From positions 868,001 through 932,000 of the forward strand of contig NZ_CP071794.1 of NCBI RefSeq assembly GCF_017498565.1: 64,000 nucleotides of DNA, in the 5' to 3' direction. This document shows, piece after piece, positions 28,063-35,529 of the stretch. The notes beneath the pieces are model-generated. The model did not search any database. It was not told where the DNA came from and saw nothing but the letters and a program-made list of their open reading frames with translations. Source of the DNA: Parasphingorhabdus cellanae (GTDB lineage: Bacteria > Pseudomonadota > Alphaproteobacteria > Sphingomonadales > Sphingomonadaceae). Both the position numbers and the translations under genes were made by a program. Position 1 is the stretch's first letter. The number at the start of each line of letters is the position of its first letter.

Positions 28063-29325
28063 ATGACAAAGCTTCAGGAAATCAACTTCGATGGGATTAT
28101 CGGTCCCAGCCACAATTACGCAGGGCTTAGCCTTGGCAATATCGCGTCCTCGACCAATGCAGGCGAGGCATCTTACCCGCGCGAGGCCGCGCTGCAAGGC
28201 ATTGCGAAGATGCGGCATAATATCGATTTAGGACTGGCGCAGGGTTTTTTCATGCCACTCGACCGGCCAAATATGGCGTGGATCGGTTCGTTGGGAGTGA
28301 CGCTAACCGACGCAGAACCGCATATTCGCGCTGCAGCCTATTCGGCCTCTTCAATGTGGGCGGCCAATGCGGCGACCATATCTCCGGCTCCCGATGGTGG
28401 TGATGGCAGATGTCATATGACGGTCGCGAATCTTCAGACTATGCCCCATCGCAGCCACGAATGGCCGGGCACATTGATGCAGCTGCACACCGCTTTTGCC
28501 AATCGCGACCATTTTGTGGTTCATACACCCGTTCCATCTCCTTTTGGTGATGAAGGCGCTGCCAATCATATGCGGCTATGCACATCTCATGAAGAGGCGG
28601 GTATCGAGATATTTGTCTATGGCAAGAGTGGCGGCCCATTCCCCGCCCGCCAGCATGTCGAGGCCAGTAAAGCAGTAGCGCGCAAGCATGGTCTAAAAGA
28701 CGATCACATTATTTTTACACAACAATCGGACAAGGCTATCGCCGCCGGAGCATTTCACAATGATGTCGTGGCTGTTGCCAATGAACAAGTGCTGTTTGCC
28801 CACGAAGAGGCGTTTGAAAATCGCGACGGATTTTATGCAGAAGTGCTGCGCAAATGCCCACAAGCAGAGATTATCACCGTACCAGCCGACAAAGTAAGTC
28901 TGGCCGACGCGATTACATCCTATCTGTTTAACGCGCAGCTGGTCACGCTGCCGGATGATGGTAGCATGGCGCTTATTCTGCCGACCGAAGCGAAGGAGAA
29001 TAAAGCGGTTTGGTCCTATTTACAGGAACTGGTGATCGGTAATGGTCCAATCCGCAAACTTTGCCCGGTAGATGTCCGGCAATCCATGGCCAATGGCGGC
29101 GGCCCGGCCTGTTTACGGTTGCGGGTTGTCGCTGATCCAAAACTGGTGGATCAACGCTTCATGGCGACGGCGGAAAAACTTGATGCCATTGCCGGGGTGG
29201 TCGAACAATATTGGCCGGAAACCATCATGCCCGATCAGTTAACCGATGCTGATCTGCTCGCGAACATCCAGAAAGCACGCAAAGCGCTTTTGCAGACATG
29301 TGCCTTGACGGAGCTTGAGACCTAG
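28063..29325 (+). CDS. astB: N-succinylarginine dihydrolase
   Basis: Second step of the AST pathway: hydrolyses succinylarginine to succinylornithine, CO2 and ammonia. The 420-residue length is usual. The opening NFDGIIGPSHNYAGLSLGN, the AFHNDVVAVAN His-containing motif, and the C-terminal GGGPACLRLRVV with the catalytic Cys are all present. The remaining AST genes (astC, astD) are not in this window. Separated by about 100 bp from the next gene, so this ends the cluster. Confidence 0.96.
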   Translation: MTKLQEINFDGIIGPSHNYAGLSLGNIASSTNAGEASYPREAALQGIAKMRHNIDLGLAQGFFMPLDRPNMAWIGSLGVTLTDAEPHIRAAAYSASSMWAANAATISPAPDGGDGRCHMTVANLQTMPHRSHEWPGTLMQLHTAFANRDHFVVHTPVPSPFGDEGAANHMRLCTSHEEAGIEIFVYGKSGGPFPARQHVEASKAVARKHGLKDDHIIFTQQSDKAIAAGAFHNDVVAVANEQVLFAHEEAFENRDGFYAEVLRKCPQAEIITVPADKVSLADAITSYLFNAQLVTLPDDGSMALILPTEAKENKAVWSYLQELVIGNGPIRKLCPVDVRQSMANGGGPACLRLRVVADPKLVDQRFMATAEKLDAIAGVVEQYWPETIMPDQLTDADLLANIQKARKALLQTCALTELET

Positions 29326-29346
29326 AACCCAGGCCCAACTGTCGAG

Positions 29347-29361
29347 TTAACTTACAGTTAA
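29347..29361. promoter_or_regulatory. CtrA-type binding site
   Basis: TTAA-CTTACAG-TTAA followed by C, an exact match to the TTAA-N7-TTAA recognition sequence of the cell-cycle regulator CtrA in Alphaproteobacteria. It lies 66 bp before the start of the small membrane protein at 29428 and 22 bp after the astB stop. Prediction only; a single site with low information can occur by chance. Confidence 0.5.
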
Positions 29362-29427
29362 CTATGTTGCGATGCACGAAACCCCCACTTTTCTGGGCTT
29401 GGCATAGGCCTTGCTATATTTTGGGAC

Positions 29428-29658
29428 ATGTGGAAAAAATTCAAACGACTGTTCATCATCAAAACCAAGTTTGAAGCGTTCTTGATTATTTATGCACTGG
29501 CGACTGGCGCTATCGCAAGAGGTCAGGATTATCTGATTCAATATCCCGGCTTTGGCGGGAAGCTCTTATTTCTTGCTTGCACCGGTGCCGTTTTCATGGC
29601 CGGTGCCAAGATGCTCGATGCGATCGATTATCGCAGAGTTTATGGGCCAGAATATTAA
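29428..29658 (+). CDS. Small membrane protein, conserved hypothetical
   Basis: A 76-residue protein, basic at the start (WKKFKRLFIIKTKFEAF), with one membrane segment at about residues 17-32 and another at about 44-60 (KLLFLACTGAVFMAGAKML). It ends in a short charged tail. I do not recognise a named family, though similar proteins occur in sphingomonads as far as I recall. It stands alone between astB and ssrA, with a possible CtrA site upstream. Confidence 0.75.
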   Translation: MWKKFKRLFIIKTKFEAFLIIYALATGAIARGQDYLIQYPGFGGKLLFLACTGAVFMAGAKMLDAIDYRRVYGPEY

Positions 29659-29689
29659 CGGACCTTCTTTTTTATTTCAGCGTTTTACG

Positions 29690-30080
29690 AAAGATTTTTG
29701 GCATGCCATTCAACCAATAAGGTGGTGAGCTTCTGTTGCTCGGTGCTCACCAAACCGCCGGTATCCCTTCTGTTGCCCGGTGGGTCCAACCGCGCTTTAA
29801 CTTCTTAAGTTACAACCGTGAGGTCGTTGGCTTAAGCCGCTACTGCGAGTGCTTCATTATCGTTTGCACTTATAGTTTTTGAGCAATCACGGCATACTCA
29901 GGCCGGGTAAAAATAATGCTTTTCAACACACGTCGATCCTGGTTCGGCCCCATCAACAAAGATGTCTGAAAACATCTATATTGGTGGAGCCGCCGGGTAC
30001 TGCCCCCGGGTCCGTTGTGCCTATTGCACATCACAATTTATCACCATAGTCCGCCGAAGCAGACAGGCCCTATATAGTCA
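29690..30080 (-). ncRNA. ssrA: Circularly permuted two-piece tmRNA (ssrA)
   Basis: Rescues stalled ribosomes. The gene is permuted: reading the minus strand, the acceptor piece (mature 3' part) comes first and ends with CCA at 29984-29982. A 30-base spacer follows, then the coding piece starts at 29951 (GGGGCCG). The acceptor stem GGGGCCG pairs with CGGCTCC with a G3-U pair that is the alanyl-tRNA synthetase identity signal, and a T-arm CCGGG-GGCAGTA-CCCGG precedes it. The tag frame at 29867-29832 encodes ANDNEALAVAA then stop. Outer ends are approximate. Permuted two-piece tmRNA is known from Alphaproteobacteria. T-rich sequence on the plus strand near 29665 is beyond the gene. Confidence 0.93.
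29832..29867 (-). other. tmRNA proteolysis tag reading frame
   Basis: Eleven codons and TAA within the coding piece of ssrA: ANDNEALAVAA, resuming at GCA. The C-terminal hydrophobic AVAA end marks tagged proteins for ClpXP-type proteases. The flanking region includes the usual loop before the resume codon (AACTATAAGT). Confidence 0.93.
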
Positions 30081-30120
30081 CTAATTTATGAATGGAAAGT
30101 GTGCAGGCTGTTGTTGAATA

Positions 30121-30151
30121 GAAAAAGGGCCAGCAGATAGTCTGCCAGCCC
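30121..30151 (-). terminator. Rho-independent terminator of the acidic lipoprotein gene
   Basis: On the minus strand: GGGCTGGCAGA, three-base loop CTA, then TCTGCTGGCCC, an 11-bp stem with two G-U wobbles, then TTTTT. It lies 40 bases after the lipoprotein stop at 30191. Confidence 0.8.
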
Positions 30152-30190
30152 CAGGAGTTCTAGTTCGTCCCAAAGGACAAAATGTCGGGC

Positions 30191-30448
30191 TTATTGTGCC
30201 AGTACACCTTCTTCTTCGTCAGCCGCCTCTTCCAAGACGTCTGCCTTGTCTTCCAGATCTGCCGCCTTTTCTTCCATGGCTTCTTCACCAGCTTCGGTCA
30301 TTGCGTCATCCGCCGCTTCGTCAGCGACATCTGCCTGTGCTTCGGCTTCTTCTGCTGCCGCTTCGGTTGCTGTTTCCGGCCCAGCACTATCACATGCCGC
30401 CAATGTCAAGGTGGCTGCACTTATCGTTGCAATTGCTAATTTACGCAT
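30191..30448 (-). CDS. Small acidic lipoprotein
   Basis: An 85-residue protein with a lipoprotein signal (ATLTLAAC, lipidated C19) and a tail almost entirely of Ala, Glu and Asp, probably forming an exposed helix. No known domain; function unknown. The repetitive codons keep other frames open too, but only this frame has a signal peptide, and a terminator follows it. Its upstream region has a good match to an EcfG (general stress) promoter at 30504-30528, so induction by stress is likely. Confidence 0.8.
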   Translation of the reverse strand: MRKLAIATISAATLTLAACDSAGPETATEAAAEEAEAQADVADEAADDAMTEAGEEAMEEKAADLEDKADVLEEAADEEEGVLAQ

Positions 30449-30503
30449 AAATCTTCCTTCGTCCCTTTTTGGAGGCCAAAAAAAATGGCCCTTCCTGAAA
30501 CCT

Positions 30504-30528
30504 AACGAGCAATTTGCCCGATGGTTCC
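30504..30528 (-). promoter_or_regulatory. EcfG-type general stress promoter
   Basis: On the minus strand: GGAAC, 16 bases, CGTT. This matches the sphingomonad EcfG sigma-factor consensus GGAAC-N16-17-CGTT. It lies 56 bases upstream of the acidic lipoprotein start. I saw no second convincing copy in the window. Confidence 0.6.
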
Positions 30529-30589
30529 AAGAAAGGCCGGATAATTTATCATCAACTCGCCGGCGATAGTCAGCCGGTTAGCATGGCGG

Positions 30590-31012
30590 CTATTTTTTTA
30601 AATTATCCCGAATTTCCGTCAGCAAATCAATTTCGGTTGGACCGGAAGGTGTTTCTTCCTCTTCCTTCTTAGCCATTATTTTATTGGCATAGCGGACAAT
30701 GATGAAAATGATGAAAGCCAAGATGATGAAGTTGATCACAACGGTCAGAAATTGACCCCAACCCAGCATAGGCACACCAGCCTCTTTCAGTGCTGCATAG
30801 TCGGTTGAACCCGCCAGCTCCGCTGGTGGTGTAGCCAACAGGATGAACATTTTAGAGAAATCCGGTGTGCCGAGAACCGCGCTTACAATCGGCATGATCA
30901 CATCTTCGGTCAACGACGTGGTGATAGTAGCGAAGGCAGCACCTATTATGACCGCGACTGCCAAGTCTAATACATTGCCTTTCAGGATAAACTCTTTAAA
31001 TTCCGCAAACAT
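30590..31012 (-). CDS. mscL: Large-conductance mechanosensitive channel
   Basis: Opens under membrane tension to protect against osmotic down-shock. 140 residues from the ATG at 31012, preceded by AGAGGAG. Features: EFKEFILKGNVLDLAVAVIIGAAF (amphipathic helix and TM1 pore lining), a periplasmic loop, TM2 (FLTVVINFIILAFIIFIIVRY), and the C-terminal bundle (LLTEIRDNLKK). The frame runs upstream to 31132 but without family similarity. Divergent from the LemA gene. Confidence 0.96.
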   Translation of the reverse strand: MFAEFKEFILKGNVLDLAVAVIIGAAFATITTSLTEDVIMPIVSAVLGTPDFSKMFILLATPPAELAGSTDYAALKEAGVPMLGWGQFLTVVINFIILAFIIFIIVRYANKIMAKKEEEETPSGPTEIDLLTEIRDNLKK

Positions 31013-31155
31013 AGCAATACTCCTCTTCCCCGTAAGATGGTTTGTAAATGCCTGATAACCTATGATTTGTCGAGGGAAGTCATTGCAATTAACCGCTTTC
31101 ATCACTATTTTTACAATTGAAGAGGCGCTCAATCGGAACGTGGGAGAAAATCAAC

Positions 31156-31746
31156 ATGCGTAGTAAGTTAACCAAATTTTTAATGGTACCAGTTTTGGCG
31201 CTGGCGCTCAGCGCTTGCGGCATTAACAGCGTTCCGACTGCCGAGGAACAGGCGAAGGCGAAATGGGCTGATGTTGAAAGCACTTACCAACGCCGTGCTG
31301 ACCTGATCCCCAATCTGGTTGAAACCGTCAAAGGCTTCGCTGCTCAAGAGCAGGATACACTGACCGCTGTAGTTGAGGCCCGCGCGAAGGCGACATCCAT
31401 TCAAGTGGGTGCCAATGATTTGGGTGATGCCTCAAAAATTCAGGAATTTGCCGCAGCACAAGGCGCACTTTCTCAAGGCCTTGGCCGTCTGTTGGCGACT
31501 GTAGAAGCCTACCCTGATCTTAAATCCAATCAGAACTTCCTGGCCCTGCAAAGCCAACTGGAAGGCACAGAAAACCGTATCAATGTGGCGCGCAGAGACT
31601 ATAACGAAGCCGTCCGGCAATATAACACCACCATTCGAACCTTCCCCGATATTATCGGTGCGAAAATCATTCATGGCGCAGAGCCAATGGCGCCATTTAC
31701 GGCGACCACAGAAGGTGCAGATGAAGCGCCGACGGTCGCGTTTTAA
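31156..31746 (+). CDS. lemA: LemA family lipoprotein
   Basis: LemA-fold protein of 196 residues. The N-terminus is a lipoprotein signal (PVLALALSAC). Next come VESTYQRRADLIPNLVETVKGFAAQEQDTLTAV, the hallmark of the family, a long helical bundle and the RINVARRDYNEAVRQYNTTIRTFPDII motif. LemA proteins have an unresolved role, often linked to envelope assembly or signalling. It is followed after six bases by two TPM-domain genes; LemA-TPM operons are common. Start at 31156 was chosen because it gives the lipobox a normal position. Confidence 0.92.
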   Translation: MRSKLTKFLMVPVLALALSACGINSVPTAEEQAKAKWADVESTYQRRADLIPNLVETVKGFAAQEQDTLTAVVEARAKATSIQVGANDLGDASKIQEFAAAQGALSQGLGRLLATVEAYPDLKSNQNFLALQSQLEGTENRINVARRDYNEAVRQYNTTIRTFPDIIGAKIIHGAEPMAPFTATTEGADEAPTVAF

Positions 31747-31752
31747 CCTATA

Positions 31753-32577
31753 ATGCGTATCCTCCCCCACAGCATTTTCGCCGTAATTTGGGCTGCCCTG
31801 GTCTTGGTAATCATGGTTCCTGCTGGAACGGTAGCAGCCCAAAGCTTTCCTGAGCTGACGGGCCGGGTGGTCGATCAAGCGGACCTGCTTGATCCCGCGC
31901 AAGAGGCGGCGATGACCGCCAAATTGGAAGCACTGGAAGCCAATTCAAACCGGCAACTGGTCGTTGCCACAGTGTCCAGTTTGGAAGGCTATGATATTGC
32001 CGACTATGGCTATCAACTCGGCCGAACCTGGGGCATTGGCCAGGATGGCGACGGAGAAACCGAAAAAGATAATGGTGTCATATTGCTGGTCGCGCCCAAT
32101 GATCGCAAGGTCCGCATAGAGGTAGGATATGGGTTGGAAGGTATCATGACCGATGCCCTTTCCGGCGTGATTATTCAGAACTTCATATTGCCCAAGTTTC
32201 GCGATAGCGACATGCCCGCAGGCATAACCGCCGGTGTTGACGCAATTACCGCCCAGCTGATGCTGCCTGAAGAAGAGGCACGCGCTTCTGCTTCACAGGC
32301 AGCCAGTCAACAACGCGAGCGCTCTAATGACGGTGAAGGCGGCCTGATCATATTCTGGATCATCGTAGGGATAGTGATTATTATTATGTCCATCTCTGGT
32401 TCGCGCGGCGGCAAACGCTATCGTGGCGGTGCTGGTCCTGTTGTTATCTGGGGCGGTGGCGGCTCCAGCGGGTGGGGCAGCTCTGGCGGCGGATTTAGCA
32501 GCGGCGGCTTCGGTGGTGGTGGTTTTAGCGGCGGTGGCGGCAGCTTTGGCGGCGGCGGCGCATCCGGGGGATGGTAA
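31753..32577 (+). CDS. TPM domain protein (YgcG family)
   Basis: Exported membrane protein, 274 residues. A signal peptide precedes the TPM (TLP18.3/Psb32/MOLO-1) domain at about residues 30-180, recognised by GRVVDQADLLDPAQEAAMTAKLEAL, LVVATVSSLEGYDIADYGYQLGRTW and VRIEVGYGLEGIMTDALSG. One membrane helix follows (LIIFWIIVGIVIIIMSI), then a Gly/Ser-rich tail. In plants the TPM domain acts in photosystem repair; bacterial roles are uncertain. It is co-transcribed with lemA and a second TPM gene, overlapping the latter by one base. Confidence 0.9.
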   Translation: MRILPHSIFAVIWAALVLVIMVPAGTVAAQSFPELTGRVVDQADLLDPAQEAAMTAKLEALEANSNRQLVVATVSSLEGYDIADYGYQLGRTWGIGQDGDGETEKDNGVILLVAPNDRKVRIEVGYGLEGIMTDALSGVIIQNFILPKFRDSDMPAGITAGVDAITAQLMLPEEEARASASQAASQQRERSNDGEGGLIIFWIIVGIVIIIMSISGSRGGKRYRGGAGPVVIWGGGGSSGWGSSGGGFSSGGFGGGGFSGGGGSFGGGGASGGW

Positions 32578-33263
32578 TGCAAAAGGTTAATCAGCTTTCC
32601 GAAGCGGATCACAGGCTTGTAACCGCAGCAGTAGGTGAAGCGGAGAAATCCACCGACGGAGAGATTGTGACTATCGTCACCGACCTCTCTGACAAATACC
32701 ATGATGCCGGCCTGCAATGGGCGATTGGCATCACGTTTTTCTTCTTGTCGACACTCGCGGTTTTTCCGGCCTTCTATCAGTCCATGATCAACGGACTATT
32801 CGGCGGTTGGCAGCAGGATTTCACCACGGCGGGCGAACAGATGGCAGTGCTTTTTATTGCTACCGTTACCTTATTCCTTGCGATGCGTTATCTATTTGCG
32901 TGGATGCCGCTCCGCCTTTTGGTTACGCCGAAAAGCACCAAACAACGACGGGTGCGTAGGCGAGCTATTGATTTTTTTAAAGTAGGTGCTGAGCGTCGTA
33001 CCGTGGGCTTGACGGGTATTTTGATTTACGTTTCCCTAAAAGAACATCGTGCCGAAATCGTTGCCGATGAAGCCATTGCCGAAAAAGTATCGCCCGAAGT
33101 CTGGGGCGAAGCTATGGTCGCGCTAATTGATGAAGTCCGGGTCGGCCGCCCTGGTGAAGGCATGGCGGCAGCTGTGCGGCATGTTGGTGTGGTGCTCAAG
33201 GAGCATTTTCCTAAAACCGACAAGAACCCAAACGAACTTCCAGACCGGCTTATTGAAATTTGA
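32577..33263 (+). CDS. TPM domain membrane protein
   Basis: 228 residues from the ATG at 32577, which overlaps the previous stop (TAATG). A TPM-like N-terminal domain carries the ATDLSD-like stretch VTDLSDKYHDAGLQW. Two membrane helices (ITFFFLSTLAVFPAFYQSMI and MAVLFIATVTLFLAMRYLF) follow, then a cytoplasmic TPM half ending with RTVGLTGILIYVSLKEHRAEIVADEAIAEKVSPEVW. Third gene of the LemA-TPM-TPM set. The NUDIX gene starts at the overlapping TTGA of its stop. Confidence 0.85.
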   Translation: MQKVNQLSEADHRLVTAAVGEAEKSTDGEIVTIVTDLSDKYHDAGLQWAIGITFFFLSTLAVFPAFYQSMINGLFGGWQQDFTTAGEQMAVLFIATVTLFLAMRYLFAWMPLRLLVTPKSTKQRRVRRRAIDFFKVGAERRTVGLTGILIYVSLKEHRAEIVADEAIAEKVSPEVWGEAMVALIDEVRVGRPGEGMAAAVRHVGVVLKEHFPKTDKNPNELPDRLIEI

Positions 33264-33787
33264 GTATTGAAGATTCCGACGCACCGCTAGAAACCATGTG
33301 GGAAGGCCGTTTCATTACGGCTAAACGGCAAGGCCGCTGGGAATATGTGTCGCGTAGCCGCGGTATCCGCGCTGCGGTAATATTGGCCATAGATGATGGC
33401 CATGTTTTGTTAGTCGAGCAATATCGCATGCCGCTGGGCAAAAACTGTATAGAATTCCCAGCCGGCTTGGTCGGCGATCATGACGATAATAGCGATGAGG
33501 ATGCATCGATAGCCGCTATGCGAGAGCTGGAAGAAGAAACCGGCTATCGCGCTACAACAATAGAAGATTGCGGCGAGTTTTATTCATCCCCCGGCATGGT
33601 CTCAGAGAGCTTTTTTCTATTCAAGGCTGACGGATTGACCAAAACTGGCCCTGGCGGCGGTGTCGAGGGAGAAAATATTACCGTCCACCGTGTAGCTCTT
33701 GAAGAACTTGGCAATTTCATCGATCAAAAACGTATTGAAGGCGCTGCTATTGACGCAAAACTGCTGCTGCTTCTCAAACTTAAGTAG
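33260..33787 (+). CDS. NUDIX hydrolase
   Basis: ADP-ribose-pyrophosphatase-like NUDIX protein of 175 residues. The NUDIX box is present around residues 72-95 (DASIAAMRELEEETGY). However, the Gly that normally begins the GX5EX7REUXEEXGU motif is displaced by two residues (GDHDDNSDEDAS). FPAGLVGDHDD before it and SSPGMVSESFFLFKA after it fit the ADPRase subgroup. Start is TTG at 33260, overlapping the TPM gene stop. Likely substrates are ADP-ribose or related nucleoside diphosphate sugars; not certain. Confidence 0.85.
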   Translation: MSIEDSDAPLETMWEGRFITAKRQGRWEYVSRSRGIRAAVILAIDDGHVLLVEQYRMPLGKNCIEFPAGLVGDHDDNSDEDASIAAMRELEEETGYRATTIEDCGEFYSSPGMVSESFFLFKADGLTKTGPGGGVEGENITVHRVALEELGNFIDQKRIEGAAIDAKLLLLLKLK

Positions 33788-33796
33788 GCTTGCGAT

Positions 33797-34075
33797 TTAG
33801 CGAAAATTGTCCGCGTAAGCTTGTATCTTCAAGGTTTTGTTAGGCGTAGGAACAACCGAATAAGCGATCCCATATTTTTCAGCATAGACCCTAGCTGCTT
33901 CAACACTGGGAAATTTCATCTGTACCTGACGCTGTGTATCACCAGAGCCTGCCCAGCCGGTTAGCGTATCAGCTTTCCGGGCTTCGGATGGTTCAAATTC
34001 CAGCATCCATTTGTCGGTCAACGCCCTGCCCGACTGCATAGCATTCATAGGTATCTGATAAATCCGCGCAGCCAT
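33797..34075 (-). CDS. NADH dehydrogenase accessory subunit (NDUFS4-like)
   Basis: Supernumerary subunit of respiratory complex I shared by Alphaproteobacteria and mitochondria. 92 residues from the ATG at 34075, preceded by AAGGAAAA. The sequence has the family features: RIYQIPMNAMQSG, the WMLEFEP and GWAGSGDT stretches, SVEAARVYAEKYGIAYSVV, and the ending KIQAYADNF. It sits 26 bp after the polyprenyl synthase on the same strand. Confidence 0.9.
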   Translation of the reverse strand: MAARIYQIPMNAMQSGRALTDKWMLEFEPSEARKADTLTGWAGSGDTQRQVQMKFPSVEAARVYAEKYGIAYSVVPTPNKTLKIQAYADNFR

Positions 34076-34101
34076 GACATTTTCCTTCGTTGATGACCGC
34101 C

Positions 34102-35115
34102 TCAATAAGCGCGTGAAATCGCAAATTCAACTGCTTCGGTCATCGCGGATTTCGCTTTACCTGATGGAAAAGCACCCAACGCATCAATCGCTCGTTGTCC
34201 ATAATGACGCGCGCGCGAGATCGTATCATCAATTGCTCCGGTTTTTTTGAGCAAGTCGGTGGCATAGCCTAGATCATCATCAGAGATTTTATGGCCGATA
34301 ATCGCATCTTTCCAAAATTTACGATCTTCTTCGCTGCCGCGCGCATAGGCCAAAATCACTGGCAACGTAACCTTACCTTCTCGGAAATCATCACCGGCAT
34401 CTTTACCCATGACCTCCCTATCTGATGAATAGTCAATGGCATCGTCGACCAATTGAAAGGCAATTCCCAAATTGCGACCATAGGAGTCCAGGGCCAGTTC
34501 AGTTTCTTCATCTCGCTCAGCTATAACTGCAGAAATCCGGCTTGCTGCCGCAAAAAGAGCTGCTGTTTTTGATCCAATGATATCGAGATAACGATCTTCA
34601 CTGGTATCAATTTTACGCTGAGCGGTCAGTTGGTTTACCTCGCCTTCAGCAATGATTGCTGATGCGCTCGATAGGATTTTCAGTACTTTCAGCGAACCAT
34701 CTTCCACCATCAATTCAAAAGACCGGCTGAATAGAAAGTCACCCACCAATACCGTAGCAGGGTTACCAAAGACCAGATTGGCGGTCGTTTTACCGCGCCT
34801 AAGATCAGATCCATCAACCACGTCGTCATGCAGCAACGTTGCGGTGTGAATAAATTCCACCGCTGCCGCCAATTTAAAATGGCGATCCCCTTCATAGCCG
34901 ATCAATTTGGCCGCTGCCAAAGTCAGCATAGGGCGCATTCTCTTGCCGCCGCCAGCAATCAAATGACCTGCCAATTCTGGGATTAACGGTATTTCCGACT
35001 GCATCCTATCAAGAATTACGCTGTTGACTTGATTCATATCACTCGCAACAAGCGCCATTAGCGGTTCTAGTGACGGGGTAGCTTCGCGCCCCAAGTGGTG
35101 GACAGTTGCAGACAT
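34102..35115 (-). CDS. ispB: Polyprenyl diphosphate synthase (octaprenyl/decaprenyl type)
   Basis: Builds the isoprenoid side chain of ubiquinone from FPP and IPP. 337 residues from the ATG at 35115. The first aspartate-rich motif (LLHDDVVDGSDLRRGK) and second (FQLVDDAIDYSSD) are intact, as is the GGGKRMRP motif that binds IPP. Product length (usually ubiquinone-10 in this group) cannot be read with certainty. The frame extends upstream to 35187, but the extra residues are not family-like. Divergent from the chorismate mutase gene. Confidence 0.92.
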   Translation of the reverse strand: MSATVHHLGREATPSLEPLMALVASDMNQVNSVILDRMQSEIPLIPELAGHLIAGGGKRMRPMLTLAAAKLIGYEGDRHFKLAAAVEFIHTATLLHDDVVDGSDLRRGKTTANLVFGNPATVLVGDFLFSRSFELMVEDGSLKVLKILSSASAIIAEGEVNQLTAQRKIDTSEDRYLDIIGSKTAALFAAASRISAVIAERDEETELALDSYGRNLGIAFQLVDDAIDYSSDREVMGKDAGDDFREGKVTLPVILAYARGSEEDRKFWKDAIIGHKISDDDLGYATDLLKKTGAIDDTISRARHYGQRAIDALGAFPSGKAKSAMTEAVEFAISRAY

Positions 35116-35244
35116 GTTGCATGCGATGTGGCAAGGGAACTGGAATAAGGCAAGTGAAATCAAAGCATCAGCAGGTGAAGTTTGCAAAACTTGCGGGCAA
35201 GTCTATCAACGGGCGAATCAATTACGGAAATCAGGCAGTCACCC

Positions 35245-35529
35245 ATGGACGAAAAGCTCAAACAATATCGTGAAAGCATCAATAATATCGACGCCGCACT
35301 CGTGTTCATGCTTGCCGAGCGGTTCAAAGTCACGAAGGCCGTTGGCGAGTATAAAGCCGAAAACAATCTGCCGCCTGCTGATCCATCTCGCGAACAGCAG
35401 CAAATCGCCCGCTTACGACAGCTTGCCAGCGATGCTAACCTAGACCCTGAATTCTCGGAAAAATTCCTGCGCTTCATCATCGACGAAGTCATTCGCCACC
35501 ACGAACAGATCCGCGAAGACGCTAGCTAG
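35245..35529 (+). CDS. Chorismate mutase (AroQ class)
   Basis: Converts chorismate to prephenate for Phe/Tyr synthesis. 94 residues from the ATG at 35245: all-helical AroQ fold with YRESINNIDAALVFMLAERFKVTKAVGEYK and the Arg/Lys/Glu active-site pattern continuing through PSREQQQIARLRQLA. It stands alone on the plus strand between ispB (divergent) and the sensor kinase (convergent, eight-base overlap of the 3' ends). Confidence 0.92.
   Translation: MDEKLKQYRESINNIDAALVFMLAERFKVTKAVGEYKAENNLPPADPSREQQQIARLRQLASDANLDPEFSEKFLRFIIDEVIRHHEQIREDAS

Noticed and set aside
30182..30450. Three plus-strand frames rich in Cys/Phe, Leu/Pro or Ser/Ala
   Set aside because: Low-complexity complements of the acidic lipoprotein; only the minus-strand frame has a signal peptide and terminator.
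32418..32717. Minus-strand Pro-rich frame opposite the TPM gene tail
   Set aside because: It is the complement of Gly-rich codons in a real coding sequence.
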